Assembly (NCBI GenBank): GCA_023269645.1
Contig: JAHFPR010000056.1
Coordinates: 1-10,455 of the forward strand
From: Alphaproteobacteria bacterium
Lineage (GTDB): Bacteria > Pseudomonadota > Alphaproteobacteria > Rickettsiales > UBA8987
DNA length: 10,455 bases
Reading direction: 5' to 3'
Below are positions 1 through 6,229 of this stretch, in pieces. The position numbers and the translations under genes are program-made. Under the pieces are notes generated by a model that made no database searches, was not told the origin of the DNA, and saw only the letters and a program-made list of their open reading frames with translations. Position 1 is the stretch's first letter. Every line of letters starts with the position of its first letter.

Positions 1-315
1 ATCACCGATGTAAACCGCACGTATCTTGCACGCGGGAACCTCTCTGTGGAGATACTTGGGCGTGGCGTGGCGTGGCTGGATACCGGCACACCGGATTCGC
101 TGTTGCAGGCGGCGGAATTCATCCAGACCATCGAGGCGCGGCAGGGCTTGAAAATCGCGTGCCTGGAGGAAATCGCCTTTCACCAGCGGTTCATCACTGT
201 GGAGCAGCTTCTGGAACTGGCGGAGGAATACGGCACACCGGGCAAAAACGCCTACGGCGATTACCTGCGGCTGGTCGCGCGCGAAGGCCACGGTTCGTTC
301 TGGATGCATGGTTAG
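1..315 (+). CDS. rmlA: Glucose-1-phosphate thymidylyltransferase, C-terminal 104 residues (5' truncated by window)
   Basis: This is the 3' end of an open frame that enters from before base 1 and stops with TAG at 313-315. RmlA makes dTDP-glucose from glucose 1-phosphate and dTTP, the first step of dTDP-L-rhamnose synthesis, in the cytoplasm. What is visible is the family's characteristic C-terminal block: GNLSVEILGRGVAWLDTGTP, then a stretch matching the usual SLLEA..FIQTIE.RQGLK(I/V)ACLEEIAF pattern. The nucleotidyltransferase N-terminus with the GxGTRL signature lies outside the window. The family is about 290 residues, so roughly a third is seen. The identity is strengthened by rmlD and rmlC directly downstream on the same strand; rmlB is not in the window and would be expected upstream. 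The gap to rmlD is 72 nt, the largest in this operon. Confidence 0.93.
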   Translation: MTDVNRTYLARGNLSVEILGRGVAWLDTGTPDSLLQAAEFIQTIEARQGLKIACLEEIAFHQRFITVEQLLELAEEYGTPGKNAYGDYLRLVAREGHGSFWMHG

Positions 316-331
316 AAGGAATCAGGATGCG

Positions 332-365
332 TTTTGAGTCTTGTATTCTTTCACAAAACTCAAAA
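332..365 (+). other. Imperfect stem-loop in the rmlA-rmlD gap
   Basis: Bases 332-343 (TTTTGAGTCTTG) can pair with 354-365 (CAAAACTCAAAA) at 11 of 12 positions, the exception being C340 opposite A357, with a 10-base loop at 344-353. It lies after the rmlA stop and 23 bases before the chosen rmlD ATG. No T-run follows it, so it does not look like an intrinsic terminator. It may affect mRNA processing or translation of rmlD, or be a chance AT-rich palindrome. Confidence 0.4.
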
Positions 366-387
366 ACTCAAGATGCATGGAAACGCT

Positions 388-1347
388 ATGAAATACCTTA
401 TCACAGGAGCGAGCGGCCAGGTAGGGAACGCGCTGTGCGATTATCTCGGATCAAGTGCCGTCGCGCTGGATCGCGCGGAGATGGATCTCTCGCAGCCGGA
501 AACGCTCGCGGAAAAGCTGGAAAAATACAAACCGGAAGCCATCATCAACACGGCGGCCTATACTGCCGTGGACAAGGCTGAAAGCGAAGAAGCATATGCG
601 CGCGCCATCAATGCGGATGCGGTGCGGGAACTGGCGCGCTATGCCTTCGCGCACAATATTCCACTGATACATTATTCCACGGATTACGTGTTCCCCGGCA
701 CGGGCGTGAAGCCCTGGAAAGAGGATGACATCACCGCGCCGCAGAACGCATATGGCCGCACCAAACTCGCGGGAGAGCAGGCGATTATGGAGGAGGCGGA
801 TTCCCTTACATCCTTACACCCTCACACCCCTACACCCTCCTACCTCATTTTCCGCACAAGCTGGGTGTATGCGGCGGCAGGGCATAATTTCGTAAACACC
901 ATGCTGCGGCTGGGGAAAGAGCGCGAGGTGATTTCCGTGGTAAACGATCAGATCGGCGCACCGACATTCGCAGGCGATATTGCAAGTGCCACGCTGGCTG
1001 CGCTGGAAAAAGCGCGCGGTATGAAACATTTCCCCTCCGGTATTTACCATCTGGTGAACGCGGGCGAAGTGAGCTGGCACGGCTTCGCGGAGGAAATTTT
1101 CCGCAAGGTGCTGGCGATGGGGGCAGAACTTGCCGTGCACGAAGTGAAGTATCTGCGCAGCAGCGATTATCCCACCCCCGCCGCGCGCCCGCTCAATTCC
1201 CGGCTGGATTGCGCGAAACTGAAAGCCACGTTCGGCATTGCCCTGCCGGATTGGCGGGATGCGCTCGCCCGCTGCCTGGAGGGTAAATTCGGCGGCGAGT
1301 GCGGCCACCACGCCTGCACCTGCCACCATCCGGAGGAAACTGCATGA
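388..1347 (+). CDS. rmlD: dTDP-4-dehydrorhamnose reductase
   Basis: RmlD reduces dTDP-4-dehydro-L-rhamnose with NAD(P)H to dTDP-L-rhamnose, the last step of the pathway. The 319-residue product starts with a Rossmann fold (GASGQVG, residues 7-13), has the YSTDYVF block (96-102), the SDR catalytic YGRTK (Y122, K126) and the family signature LIFRTSWVY followed by NDQIGAPT. The start at 388 was chosen because MKYLITG begins exactly at the first beta strand and GGAAA lies about 5 nt upstream; in-frame ATG 373 and TTG 334 would only add residues unlike the family. An odd feature is residues about 139-151 (SLTSLHPHTPTPS), some 10-12 residues more than usual between the catalytic lysine helix and LIFRTSWVY, encoded by a pyrimidine-rich low-complexity tract. 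The stop overlaps the rmlC start as ATGA, so the two are probably translationally coupled. Confidence 0.95.
   Translation: MKYLITGASGQVGNALCDYLGSSAVALDRAEMDLSQPETLAEKLEKYKPEAIINTAAYTAVDKAESEEAYARAINADAVRELARYAFAHNIPLIHYSTDYVFPGTGVKPWKEDDITAPQNAYGRTKLAGEQAIMEEADSLTSLHPHTPTPSYLIFRTSWVYAAAGHNFVNTMLRLGKEREVISVVNDQIGAPTFAGDIASATLAALEKARGMKHFPSGIYHLVNAGEVSWHGFAEEIFRKVLAMGAELAVHEVKYLRSSDYPTPAARPLNSRLDCAKLKATFGIALPDWRDALARCLEGKFGGECGHHACTCHHPEETA
803..846 (+). repeat. Pyrimidine-rich CTTACACCCT-type tract inside rmlD
   Basis: A run of short related units (CCCTTACAT, CCTTACACC, CTCACACCCC, TACACCCTCC, TACCTCA) with almost no G sits inside the rmlD coding region in frame. Bases 810-823 (ATCCTTACACCCTC) are identical over 14 bases to 8788-8801 in the nadK-protease gap, and 831-841 (TACACCCTCCT) matches 8793-8803. 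This suggests a small dispersed repeat family that has entered a gene without breaking it. Confidence 0.6.
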
Positions 1348-1922
1348 AAACCCGCGCCACCCCCATCGCCGGCCTGCTCATTGTGGAACTCGACGTGTTC
1401 GGGGACAGCCGGGGGATGTTCATGGAACGCTTCCACGAAGAGAAATTCCACGCGCTGGGGCTGCCCACGCATTTCCCGCAGGATAACCATTCGCGTTCCG
1501 CGCCCGGAGTGCTGCGCGGCCTGCATTACCAGAGTGCTCCGGCGCAGGGCAAGCTGGTGGGATGCACGCGCGGGCGCATCTGGGATGTCGCGGTGGATAT
1601 TCGTCCGGAATCGCCCACGTTCGGCCAGCATTTCGGGCTGGAGATCGCCGGGGAAAGCGGCCTGATGCTGTGGATTCCCGGCGGATTCGCGCACGGGTTC
1701 TGTGTGCTGGGGGATGAACCTGCGGATGTGGTTTACAAATGCACGGCGGTGTATGGCGCGGCCACCGATGCCGGGCTGGCGTGGAACGATGGGGAAATGA
1801 ACGTCGCCTGGCCGCTGAACGCCATGTCACTGCCTTCGGACGGCCTCCCCCTCCTCTCCGACCGCGATAAAAAACAGCCGGGCTTCGCGGCCTATAAGGC
1901 CAACCCGCCAGTGTGGGGTTAG
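1344..1922 (+). CDS. rmlC: dTDP-4-dehydrorhamnose 3,5-epimerase
   Basis: RmlC is a cupin-fold epimerase that inverts C3 and C5 of dTDP-4-dehydro-6-deoxyglucose, giving the substrate of RmlD. The 192-residue product shows the family order: FxDxRG-like segment (GDSRGMFME, residues 20-28), VLRGLHYQ (56-63) with the catalytic His61, QGKLV (68-72), the aspartate-containing IWDVAVDIR strand, WIPGGFAHGF (110-119) with His117, and VVYKCTAVY with the Tyr131 expected to act as general acid. Length is normal for the family (about 180-190). The start at 1344 overlaps the rmlD TGA and has GGAGGA about 6 nt upstream; an in-frame ATG at 1299 lies inside rmlD and would add an unrelated Pro-rich leader. Five bases separate its stop from the next gene. 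Confidence 0.95.
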   Translation: MKTRATPIAGLLIVELDVFGDSRGMFMERFHEEKFHALGLPTHFPQDNHSRSAPGVLRGLHYQSAPAQGKLVGCTRGRIWDVAVDIRPESPTFGQHFGLEIAGESGLMLWIPGGFAHGFCVLGDEPADVVYKCTAVYGAATDAGLAWNDGEMNVAWPLNAMSLPSDGLPLLSDRDKKQPGFAAYKANPPVWG

Positions 1923-1927
1923 CCCGA

Positions 1928-3793
1928 ATGCCCGCACCCACCGTAAGCGTCGTGATCGTTTCCTACCGCACCGGACCGGTGCTGCTGCGCTGCCTGGAAA
2001 CGGTGCTGATGCAGGAGGGGCTTGCCGAAATCCTGCTGGTGGATAACGGCAATCCGGAAACTATCGCACAGCGCATGGATACGCTCGCCGCCGGGGACGC
2101 GCGACTCACGATTATCCGTGGCCAGGGCAATATCGGCTTTTCAAAAGGCTGCAATCTCGGCGCGGCACGGGCGGGCGGAAATTATATCCTTCTGCTCAAT
2201 CCGGATTGCCTGCTTTCCGACAGCCGCACACTCATCCATATGGCGGCGGCGATGGAAACGCATCCGGAAGCATGGCTTGCAAGCTGCCGCATTCTTGATC
2301 CGGACGGCGGGCTGCAGGTAGTCAACAAGCGCGCGCGGCTGACGCTTCCCGTGGCGTTCTCGCAATTGCTGAGGCTCTACCGTCTCAGCAGCCGTTTCCC
2401 TTCGCTCAATCTTGCGGAAGATGCGCACACCACCGCTGCCTGTTATGTTCCCGCCATTTCCGGCGCATTCATGCTGATGCCCGCCACGCGCTACCGCCAG
2501 ATCGGCGGGCTGGACGAAGGCTATTTCTTCCATGTGGAGGATCTCGACCTCGCACAAACCATCCACCTGCAGGGCGGCAAGGTGCTCTATGTGCCTTCCG
2601 TGCAGGCGATCCATTACCGCAGCTCCAGCAAGGTTTCAAGCCTGTTCGTGGAGCGGCACAAGGCGGACGGGTTCGCCCGCTATTTCCGCAAATATTTCCG
2701 GGGGGGCTGGCCAGCACCATTCTTCGCGCTGATGGTCGCGGGTATTTACCTGCGGCTCGCGCTGAAAGCCATCCCGATGACGCTGTACCGCGCGCGGGAG
2801 CAACGCCGGATAGCCCGCCGCACCGAGCGCAAGCGTCGGCAGATCGCGCTGCTGAACAGGCCAGTTGTGGATGCTGTGGCAAACAGTATCCTCGCGGGTG
2901 TTTCGCCTGTTATTCTCGCGGGCGCGACCGGCCAGGTGGGGTTACACATCCTGCGCCATCTGCTGGCGGCGGAGCTGCCCACCTACGCGATTTTCCACCG
3001 CCAGATCATGGATTATGAACACCCGCACCTCGTCTGGGTGCAGAGCGACCTGAATGCCTGCGCCCTGCGCTGCGCCTCCGCACCGCCGAAAACACTCATC
3101 CATACGCCCGGCATCTGGCTTCTGCCGCCGCAGCTTGAAACCTTCGCCGGAATGGGGGTGAAACGGCTGATCGTGTTCAGCTCCACCTCGATCATGGGCA
3201 AGGCTTCCTCGCGCAACCCCTACGAGCGGGAAACCATCCGCAAATTCACGGAGGCAGAAGGCGCACTCCAGCAGCACTGTACGGCACTTGGAATGCAGTG
3301 TACCATCCTCCGCCCCACCATGATTTATGGCTGCGGGCTGGACAGGAACGTGAGCAGCATCGTGCGTTTTATCGGCAGGTTCGGCTTTTTCCCTATCGCA
3401 AAGCCGGGCAATGGCCTGCGCGAGCCGGTGCACGCGGATGATCTTGCAAAAGCGGTGATGGCCTGCCTTAAAAATCCGGATGCGACTTCCGGAAAAATCT
3501 ATAATCTCGGCGGCGGGGAGCGCATCAGTTACCGCCGGATGGTGGAGCGTATTTTCAGCGTGATGGGACGGAAGAACCGGACGCTGGCCGTGCCGTATCT
3601 CTCACAGATGCTCGATGTGTATTCCTTCGTGAGCCGCAACCGCGACACCAACGGCGAGCTTGCCAAACGCATGAACCGCGACCTTGTGTTCGATGCCGAA
3701 CCGGCGCGGCAGGATTTCGGCTATGCCCCCCGCAGTTTCTTAAGCGGCGGGCTGGCGGATTTTGGCAGGCAGAACCGGGAGACACAGCCATGA
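1928..3793 (+). CDS. Fusion protein: family 2 glycosyltransferase plus NAD(P)-binding epimerase-like (extended SDR) domain
   Basis: A single 621-residue frame holds two domains. Residues about 1-250 are a GT-A fold, GT2 (rhamnosyltransferase-like) glycosyltransferase: VVIVSYRTGP at the start, ILLVDNGNP, GNIGFSKGCNLGAA, the metal/nucleotide-site equivalent NPDC (91-94), and the acceptor-side HVEDLDL (202-208, candidate base D205). A hydrophobic stretch (about 258-283) and a very basic helix follow and may hold it at the membrane. Residues about 325-621 are an extended SDR: GATGQVG (332-338), SSTS (418-421), LRPTMIYG (461-468) and REPVHADDLA. The usual catalytic YxxxK is not evident; Y432 is followed at +4 by Thr436, so catalysis by the second domain is uncertain. 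It starts 5 nt after rmlC and overlaps the epimerase gene by 4 nt. I infer transfer of a sugar, perhaps rhamnose, in a surface glycan. The ATG at 1928 is preferred to GTG 1913, which overlaps rmlC. Confidence 0.88.
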   Translation: MPAPTVSVVIVSYRTGPVLLRCLETVLMQEGLAEILLVDNGNPETIAQRMDTLAAGDARLTIIRGQGNIGFSKGCNLGAARAGGNYILLLNPDCLLSDSRTLIHMAAAMETHPEAWLASCRILDPDGGLQVVNKRARLTLPVAFSQLLRLYRLSSRFPSLNLAEDAHTTAACYVPAISGAFMLMPATRYRQIGGLDEGYFFHVEDLDLAQTIHLQGGKVLYVPSVQAIHYRSSSKVSSLFVERHKADGFARYFRKYFRGGWPAPFFALMVAGIYLRLALKAIPMTLYRAREQRRIARRTERKRRQIALLNRPVVDAVANSILAGVSPVILAGATGQVGLHILRHLLAAELPTYAIFHRQIMDYEHPHLVWVQSDLNACALRCASAPPKTLIHTPGIWLLPPQLETFAGMGVKRLIVFSSTSIMGKASSRNPYERETIRKFTEAEGALQQHCTALGMQCTILRPTMIYGCGLDRNVSSIVRFIGRFGFFPIAKPGNGLREPVHADDLAKAVMACLKNPDATSGKIYNLGGGERISYRRMVERIFSVMGRKNRTLAVPYLSQMLDVYSFVSRNRDTNGELAKRMNRDLVFDAEPARQDFGYAPRSFLSGGLADFGRQNRETQP

Positions 3794-4764
3794 CCGTGCT
3801 TGTCACCGGCGCGGCCGGGTTCATCGGATCGTATATCTGTGCGGCACTGCTGGAACGCGGGGAACACGTTGTGGGGGTGGATAACCTGAACGCTTACTAT
3901 GACGTGCGCCTCAAGCAATACCGGCTGGCGAAACTGGAGAACGGCGCGCACGGCAACGCGTTCGATTTCTACCACCTTGATATTTCCGACCGGGAAGCGA
4001 TGACGAACCTCGCGCACTCCCATGCGCCCACGCTCACGCACATCGTGCACCTGGCGGCGCAGGCGGGGGTGCGTTATTCGCTGGAGCAACCCTTCGCCTA
4101 CCTCGAAAGCAATCTCGCCGGGCAGCTTGTGATGCTGGAGTTGTGCCGCAACCTTCCGAACCTCCGCCATTTCGTTTATGCCAGTTCCAGCTCCGTCTAT
4201 GGCAACAACACCCCCGCGCCCTTCGCGGTGGAAGCGCGGACGGATGCGCCCGCTTCCCTTTACGCCGCCACCAAAAAAGCGGGTGAACTGATGGCACACA
4301 GCTACAGCCACCTGTACAGCATCCCCGCCACGGGTTTGCGCTTTTTCACCGTATACGGCGCGGCAGGCAGGCCGGACATGGCCTATTTCCTGTTCACGCA
4401 GGCGATCCTCGAAGGTACGCCGGTGCGGCTGTTCAACCGTGGCGAGATGAAGCGGGATTTTACGTACATTGACGATATTGTGGCGGGGACGCTGGCCTGC
4501 CTGGATACACCGCGCGGCGGGCATCGCGTCTACAATCTCGGCAACAATAATCCCGTGGAATTGCAGCGGTTCCTGGCGGTTCTGGAAAGCTCCCTCGGCA
4601 AAAAAGCGCGTATCGAGGAAGCAGATATGCAGCCGGGCGACGTGTACGAAACCTGCGCAGACATCACCGCCAGCACGCGCGATTTCGGCTTCGCGCCGCG
4701 CACCCCCATTGAGGATGGACTGCCCCGTTTCGTGGCGTGGTATCGGGACTATTACCGGATATAA
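3790..4764 (+). CDS. NAD-dependent sugar-nucleotide epimerase, probably UDP-glucuronate 4-epimerase
   Basis: The 324-residue product is a full-length extended SDR. The sequence shows GAAGFIG (7-13), VVGVDNLNAYYDVRLKQ.RL, HLAAQAGVRYSLEQPFAY, ASSSSVYG, the catalytic YAATK (Y158, K162), GRPDMAYFLF and RDFTYIDDIV. The combination of NAYYDVRLK, AGVRYSLE.P, GRPDMA and RDFTYIDD is the recognised pattern of UDP-glucuronate 4-epimerases of the LpsL/CapI type, which interconvert UDP-GlcA and UDP-GalA; a related 4-epimerase cannot be excluded. It starts inside the previous gene's stop (ATGA) with GGGAGA about 7 nt upstream and is the last gene of the operon. In this context it would feed galacturonate into the same glycan as rhamnose. 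It ends directly against a convergent gene, with no spacer. Confidence 0.9.
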   Translation: MTVLVTGAAGFIGSYICAALLERGEHVVGVDNLNAYYDVRLKQYRLAKLENGAHGNAFDFYHLDISDREAMTNLAHSHAPTLTHIVHLAAQAGVRYSLEQPFAYLESNLAGQLVMLELCRNLPNLRHFVYASSSSVYGNNTPAPFAVEARTDAPASLYAATKKAGELMAHSYSHLYSIPATGLRFFTVYGAAGRPDMAYFLFTQAILEGTPVRLFNRGEMKRDFTYIDDIVAGTLACLDTPRGGHRVYNLGNNNPVELQRFLAVLESSLGKKARIEEADMQPGDVYETCADITASTRDFGFAPRTPIEDGLPRFVAWYRDYYRI

Positions 4765-5052
4765 TCAAAACCTGCCGTGCGCAGGCTTTGATTTCTCGCG
4801 TTCCTGCTCAAGGCGATCACGCATCGCGCTGCTTACCAGTTCTTCTTCCGCGATACCGTGCGCGTCCAGCAGCCTGTCGAATTCCCGTTGAGGAACAGGC
4901 TCGCTTCTCATGGTTTCCACCGATTTCCCGTCCGGGGTAAATTCCCATGTCGTCACTATGTGCAACCCGTTTCCGGGATCCTGATCGCTCACATATCGCT
5001 CCGCCGTGGTTTCTCCTGCCTGTGTGGTGATTTTCAGTGCATCTGTTGACAT
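4765..5052 (-). CDS. Small uncharacterised protein (95 residues)
   Basis: I do not recognise a family. The product is soluble and acidic-to-mixed, begins MSTDALKITTQAGETTAE, has a central strand-like part (LHIVTTWEFTPDGKSVETM) and a helical charged C-terminus (REFDRLLDAHGIAEEELVSS, then DRLEQEREKSKP). No signal peptide or membrane segment is seen. The start at 5052 is preferred over the in-frame ATG at 5103 because GGAG lies 7 nt upstream of it; the longer form would add 17 residues with no such site. Reality as a gene rests on that ribosome-binding site, its clean fit between two neighbours, and the hairpin at its end. It may share a transcript with the BON lipoprotein gene 155 nt upstream on the same strand. 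Confidence 0.65.
   Translation of the reverse strand: MSTDALKITTQAGETTAERYVSDQDPGNGLHIVTTWEFTPDGKSVETMRSEPVPQREFDRLLDAHGIAEEELVSSAMRDRLEQEREKSKPAHGRF
4766..4790. terminator. Possible bidirectional terminator hairpin between convergent genes
   Basis: CAAAACCTGC (4766-4775) and GCAGGCTTTG (4781-4790) form a stem with 9 of 10 pairs and a 5-base loop. Read on the minus strand the GC-rich part is followed by TTTTGATTAT; on the plus strand it is followed by the weaker CTTTGATTT. It sits at the end of the epimerase operon and covers the last codons and stop of the minus-strand gene, so it could serve both. Confidence 0.5.
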
Positions 5053-5207
5053 CGGCTCGCTCCGTCTGGCTGGTTTTTGATACGGAAGCCCCGCATCATT
5101 CACGGCAGTGTATCAGAAGGAAGTTTAATATAAGGTTAAGGAATATGTATTTTTTTGTGCGCCGCACCAACATTTTACAATGCCACGAAACCATGCCGTG
5201 TGAAAGA
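5053..5207. other. Intergenic spacer, AT-rich in the middle
   Basis: These 155 bases separate two minus-strand genes. The part at about 5117-5157 is AT-rich (including TTTAATATAAGG and TATTTTTTTG) and could carry a promoter for the small downstream gene, but no convincing -35/-10 pair was found on the minus strand. No tRNA or strong hairpin is apparent. Confidence 0.4.
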
Positions 5208-6128
5208 CTATCTTCCTTCACCCCTGGGGGTGTGTGCTCCGCCCTGCATTTCCCCTTCCTGCGGGTTTTCGATGGTGGGGAGTGTGCGGCGCACCGTGCC
5301 GGGCGGTTCCGGAGGGCGGCTCACCACCGGGGGTAAAACGCCAGCGGGGATGGGGCTGCCTTCCTGCGGCGGTGGAGAGGGCAATTCACCCTGCTGCAGC
5401 GCATCCTGCGGCACTGCATCCTGCAGCACTGGCCGACGCGCGCCTTCCCTTTCGCCCTGCAGCGGGAAAGCCTGTTGCTCCTCGTCCTGTTGCAGTTGCT
5501 CCTGTGCCTGGCCTTGCCCTTGCAACGGCGCGGAAGGCTGGTGCAATATTACCGGCTGCGGGGTTTGTCCCTGCCCCTGCTGCTTATAATCGGGATGCAT
5601 GGGGGGAACCGGACGCATCGGCGCGGGCATCTGGTGCTGGGCGGGCGGCGCGCTGTGCTGCCAGGTTTTTCCGGTAGGGATCACCTGCATCTCCATGATG
5701 GTCAGGTGGGAAACCACATCCTGCACACCCTTGACGCTGCGCGCCGCTTCCACCGCACGATCCGCGACCGTGGCACTCGGCAGGGTTCCGTAAAGCGACA
5801 CCGTTCCGCCGTGCGCCTCCACATGGACGCTCATAAGCTGCGTCATCCCGCCACCGAGGAGTGCCTCATTGATCTGCATGGTAAGCCGCTGCTCCTCCGC
5901 CGTGGCCTGCTTGCGATCCTGCTCTTCATAATATTGTTTCTCGCGGTCTACCCGCCGGTCCTGCGCGTGCGCCTGCTTTTCCCGCGACGTGCTGATTTCC
6001 TTGGAGGCCACATACCCCCCACCCACGCCGAGCGCAAGCGTGATCGGATCGCACGCAGCCAACACCAGCGCAACGGGCAGTAGCGCGGCAGAAAACACCA
6101 GTAATGTAGAATAACGCCTTCGATTCAT
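5208..6128 (-). CDS. BON-domain lipoprotein with Pro/Gln-rich C-terminal tail
   Basis: The 306-residue product begins MNRRRYSTLLVF and has a type II signal peptide ending in the lipobox LAAC, so Cys26 should be lipidated. Asp27 follows it; in E. coli Asp at +2 favours retention in the inner membrane, though that rule may not hold here. Then come a Gly-rich ALGVGGGYVASKE segment, a highly charged coiled-coil-like stretch (about 46-80), and one BON domain (about 81-150: INEALL, VHVEAHGGTVSLYGTLPS, AARSVKGVQDVVSHL). BON domains are thought to bind membranes and occur in envelope-stress proteins such as OsmY. The last about 150 residues are low-complexity, rich in Pro, Gln and Glu. The start at 6128 gives the classical charged n-region; its AAGGGG lies unusually close, directly against the ATG, so the in-frame ATG at 6164 (12 residues longer) remains possible. 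Confidence 0.85.
   Translation of the reverse strand: MNRRRYSTLLVFSAALLPVALVLAACDPITLALGVGGGYVASKEISTSREKQAHAQDRRVDREKQYYEEQDRKQATAEEQRLTMQINEALLGGGMTQLMSVHVEAHGGTVSLYGTLPSATVADRAVEAARSVKGVQDVVSHLTIMEMQVIPTGKTWQHSAPPAQHQMPAPMRPVPPMHPDYKQQGQGQTPQPVILHQPSAPLQGQGQAQEQLQQDEEQQAFPLQGEREGARRPVLQDAVPQDALQQGELPSPPPQEGSPIPAGVLPPVVSRPPEPPGTVRRTLPTIENPQEGEMQGGAHTPRGEGR
5401..5430 (-). repeat. 15-bp tandem duplication in the lipoprotein tail
   Basis: Bases 5401-5415 (GCATCCTGCGGCACT) and 5416-5430 (GCATCCTGCAGCACT) differ at one position. On the coding strand they give the repeated peptide VLQDA/VPQDA, followed by a related LQQ. It indicates slippage-driven growth of the low-complexity tail. Confidence 0.75.
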
Positions 6129-6208
6129 CCCCTTAACATTATCACAGCCTTCCGCAAAATGCACTTACCAGTTTATCGGCGGGGGAAGGTGTGGTAAGCT
6201 GCCGGGAT
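6129..6208. promoter_or_regulatory. Divergent intergenic region with presumed promoters
   Basis: Transcription must leave this 80-base gap in both directions: leftwards for the lipoprotein gene, and rightwards for the restriction genes and, before their arrival, for nadK. No confident -35/-10 pair could be picked out; the inference rests on gene orientation only. Confidence 0.35.
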
Positions 6209-6229
6209 AAGGATAAAACCGCTATGGCA
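6209..6229 (+). repeat. Left copy of 21-bp direct repeat (initiation region duplicated from nadK)
   Basis: These 21 bases are identical to 7984-8004. They begin AAGGATAAAACC and end ATGGCA, so they contain a Shine-Dalgarno-like AAGGA and the first two codons (Met-Ala) of the endonuclease gene. Identity stops at both edges: TAAG versus TAAAAG contexts on the left, GAAAAC versus CATAAA on the right. Confidence 0.9.

Noticed and set aside
72..581. A 169-codon plus-strand frame spanning the rmlA-rmlD junction
   Set aside because: It overlaps both real genes in another frame and its product is low-complexity Arg/Gly-rich sequence with no family resemblance.
803..846. Telomere-like or CRISPR-like repeat
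   Set aside because: The units are short, variable and without spacers, and the tract is translated in frame in rmlD; a small dispersed low-complexity repeat is the simpler reading.
3721..4524. A 267-codon open frame on the minus strand
   Set aside because: It is antisense to the UDP-glucuronate 4-epimerase-like gene, which has all family motifs; the shadow frame shows none.
5184..5204. Short CACG/CGTG inverted repeat after the lipoprotein gene as a terminator
   Set aside because: The stem is only about four pairs and no T-run follows on the minus strand.
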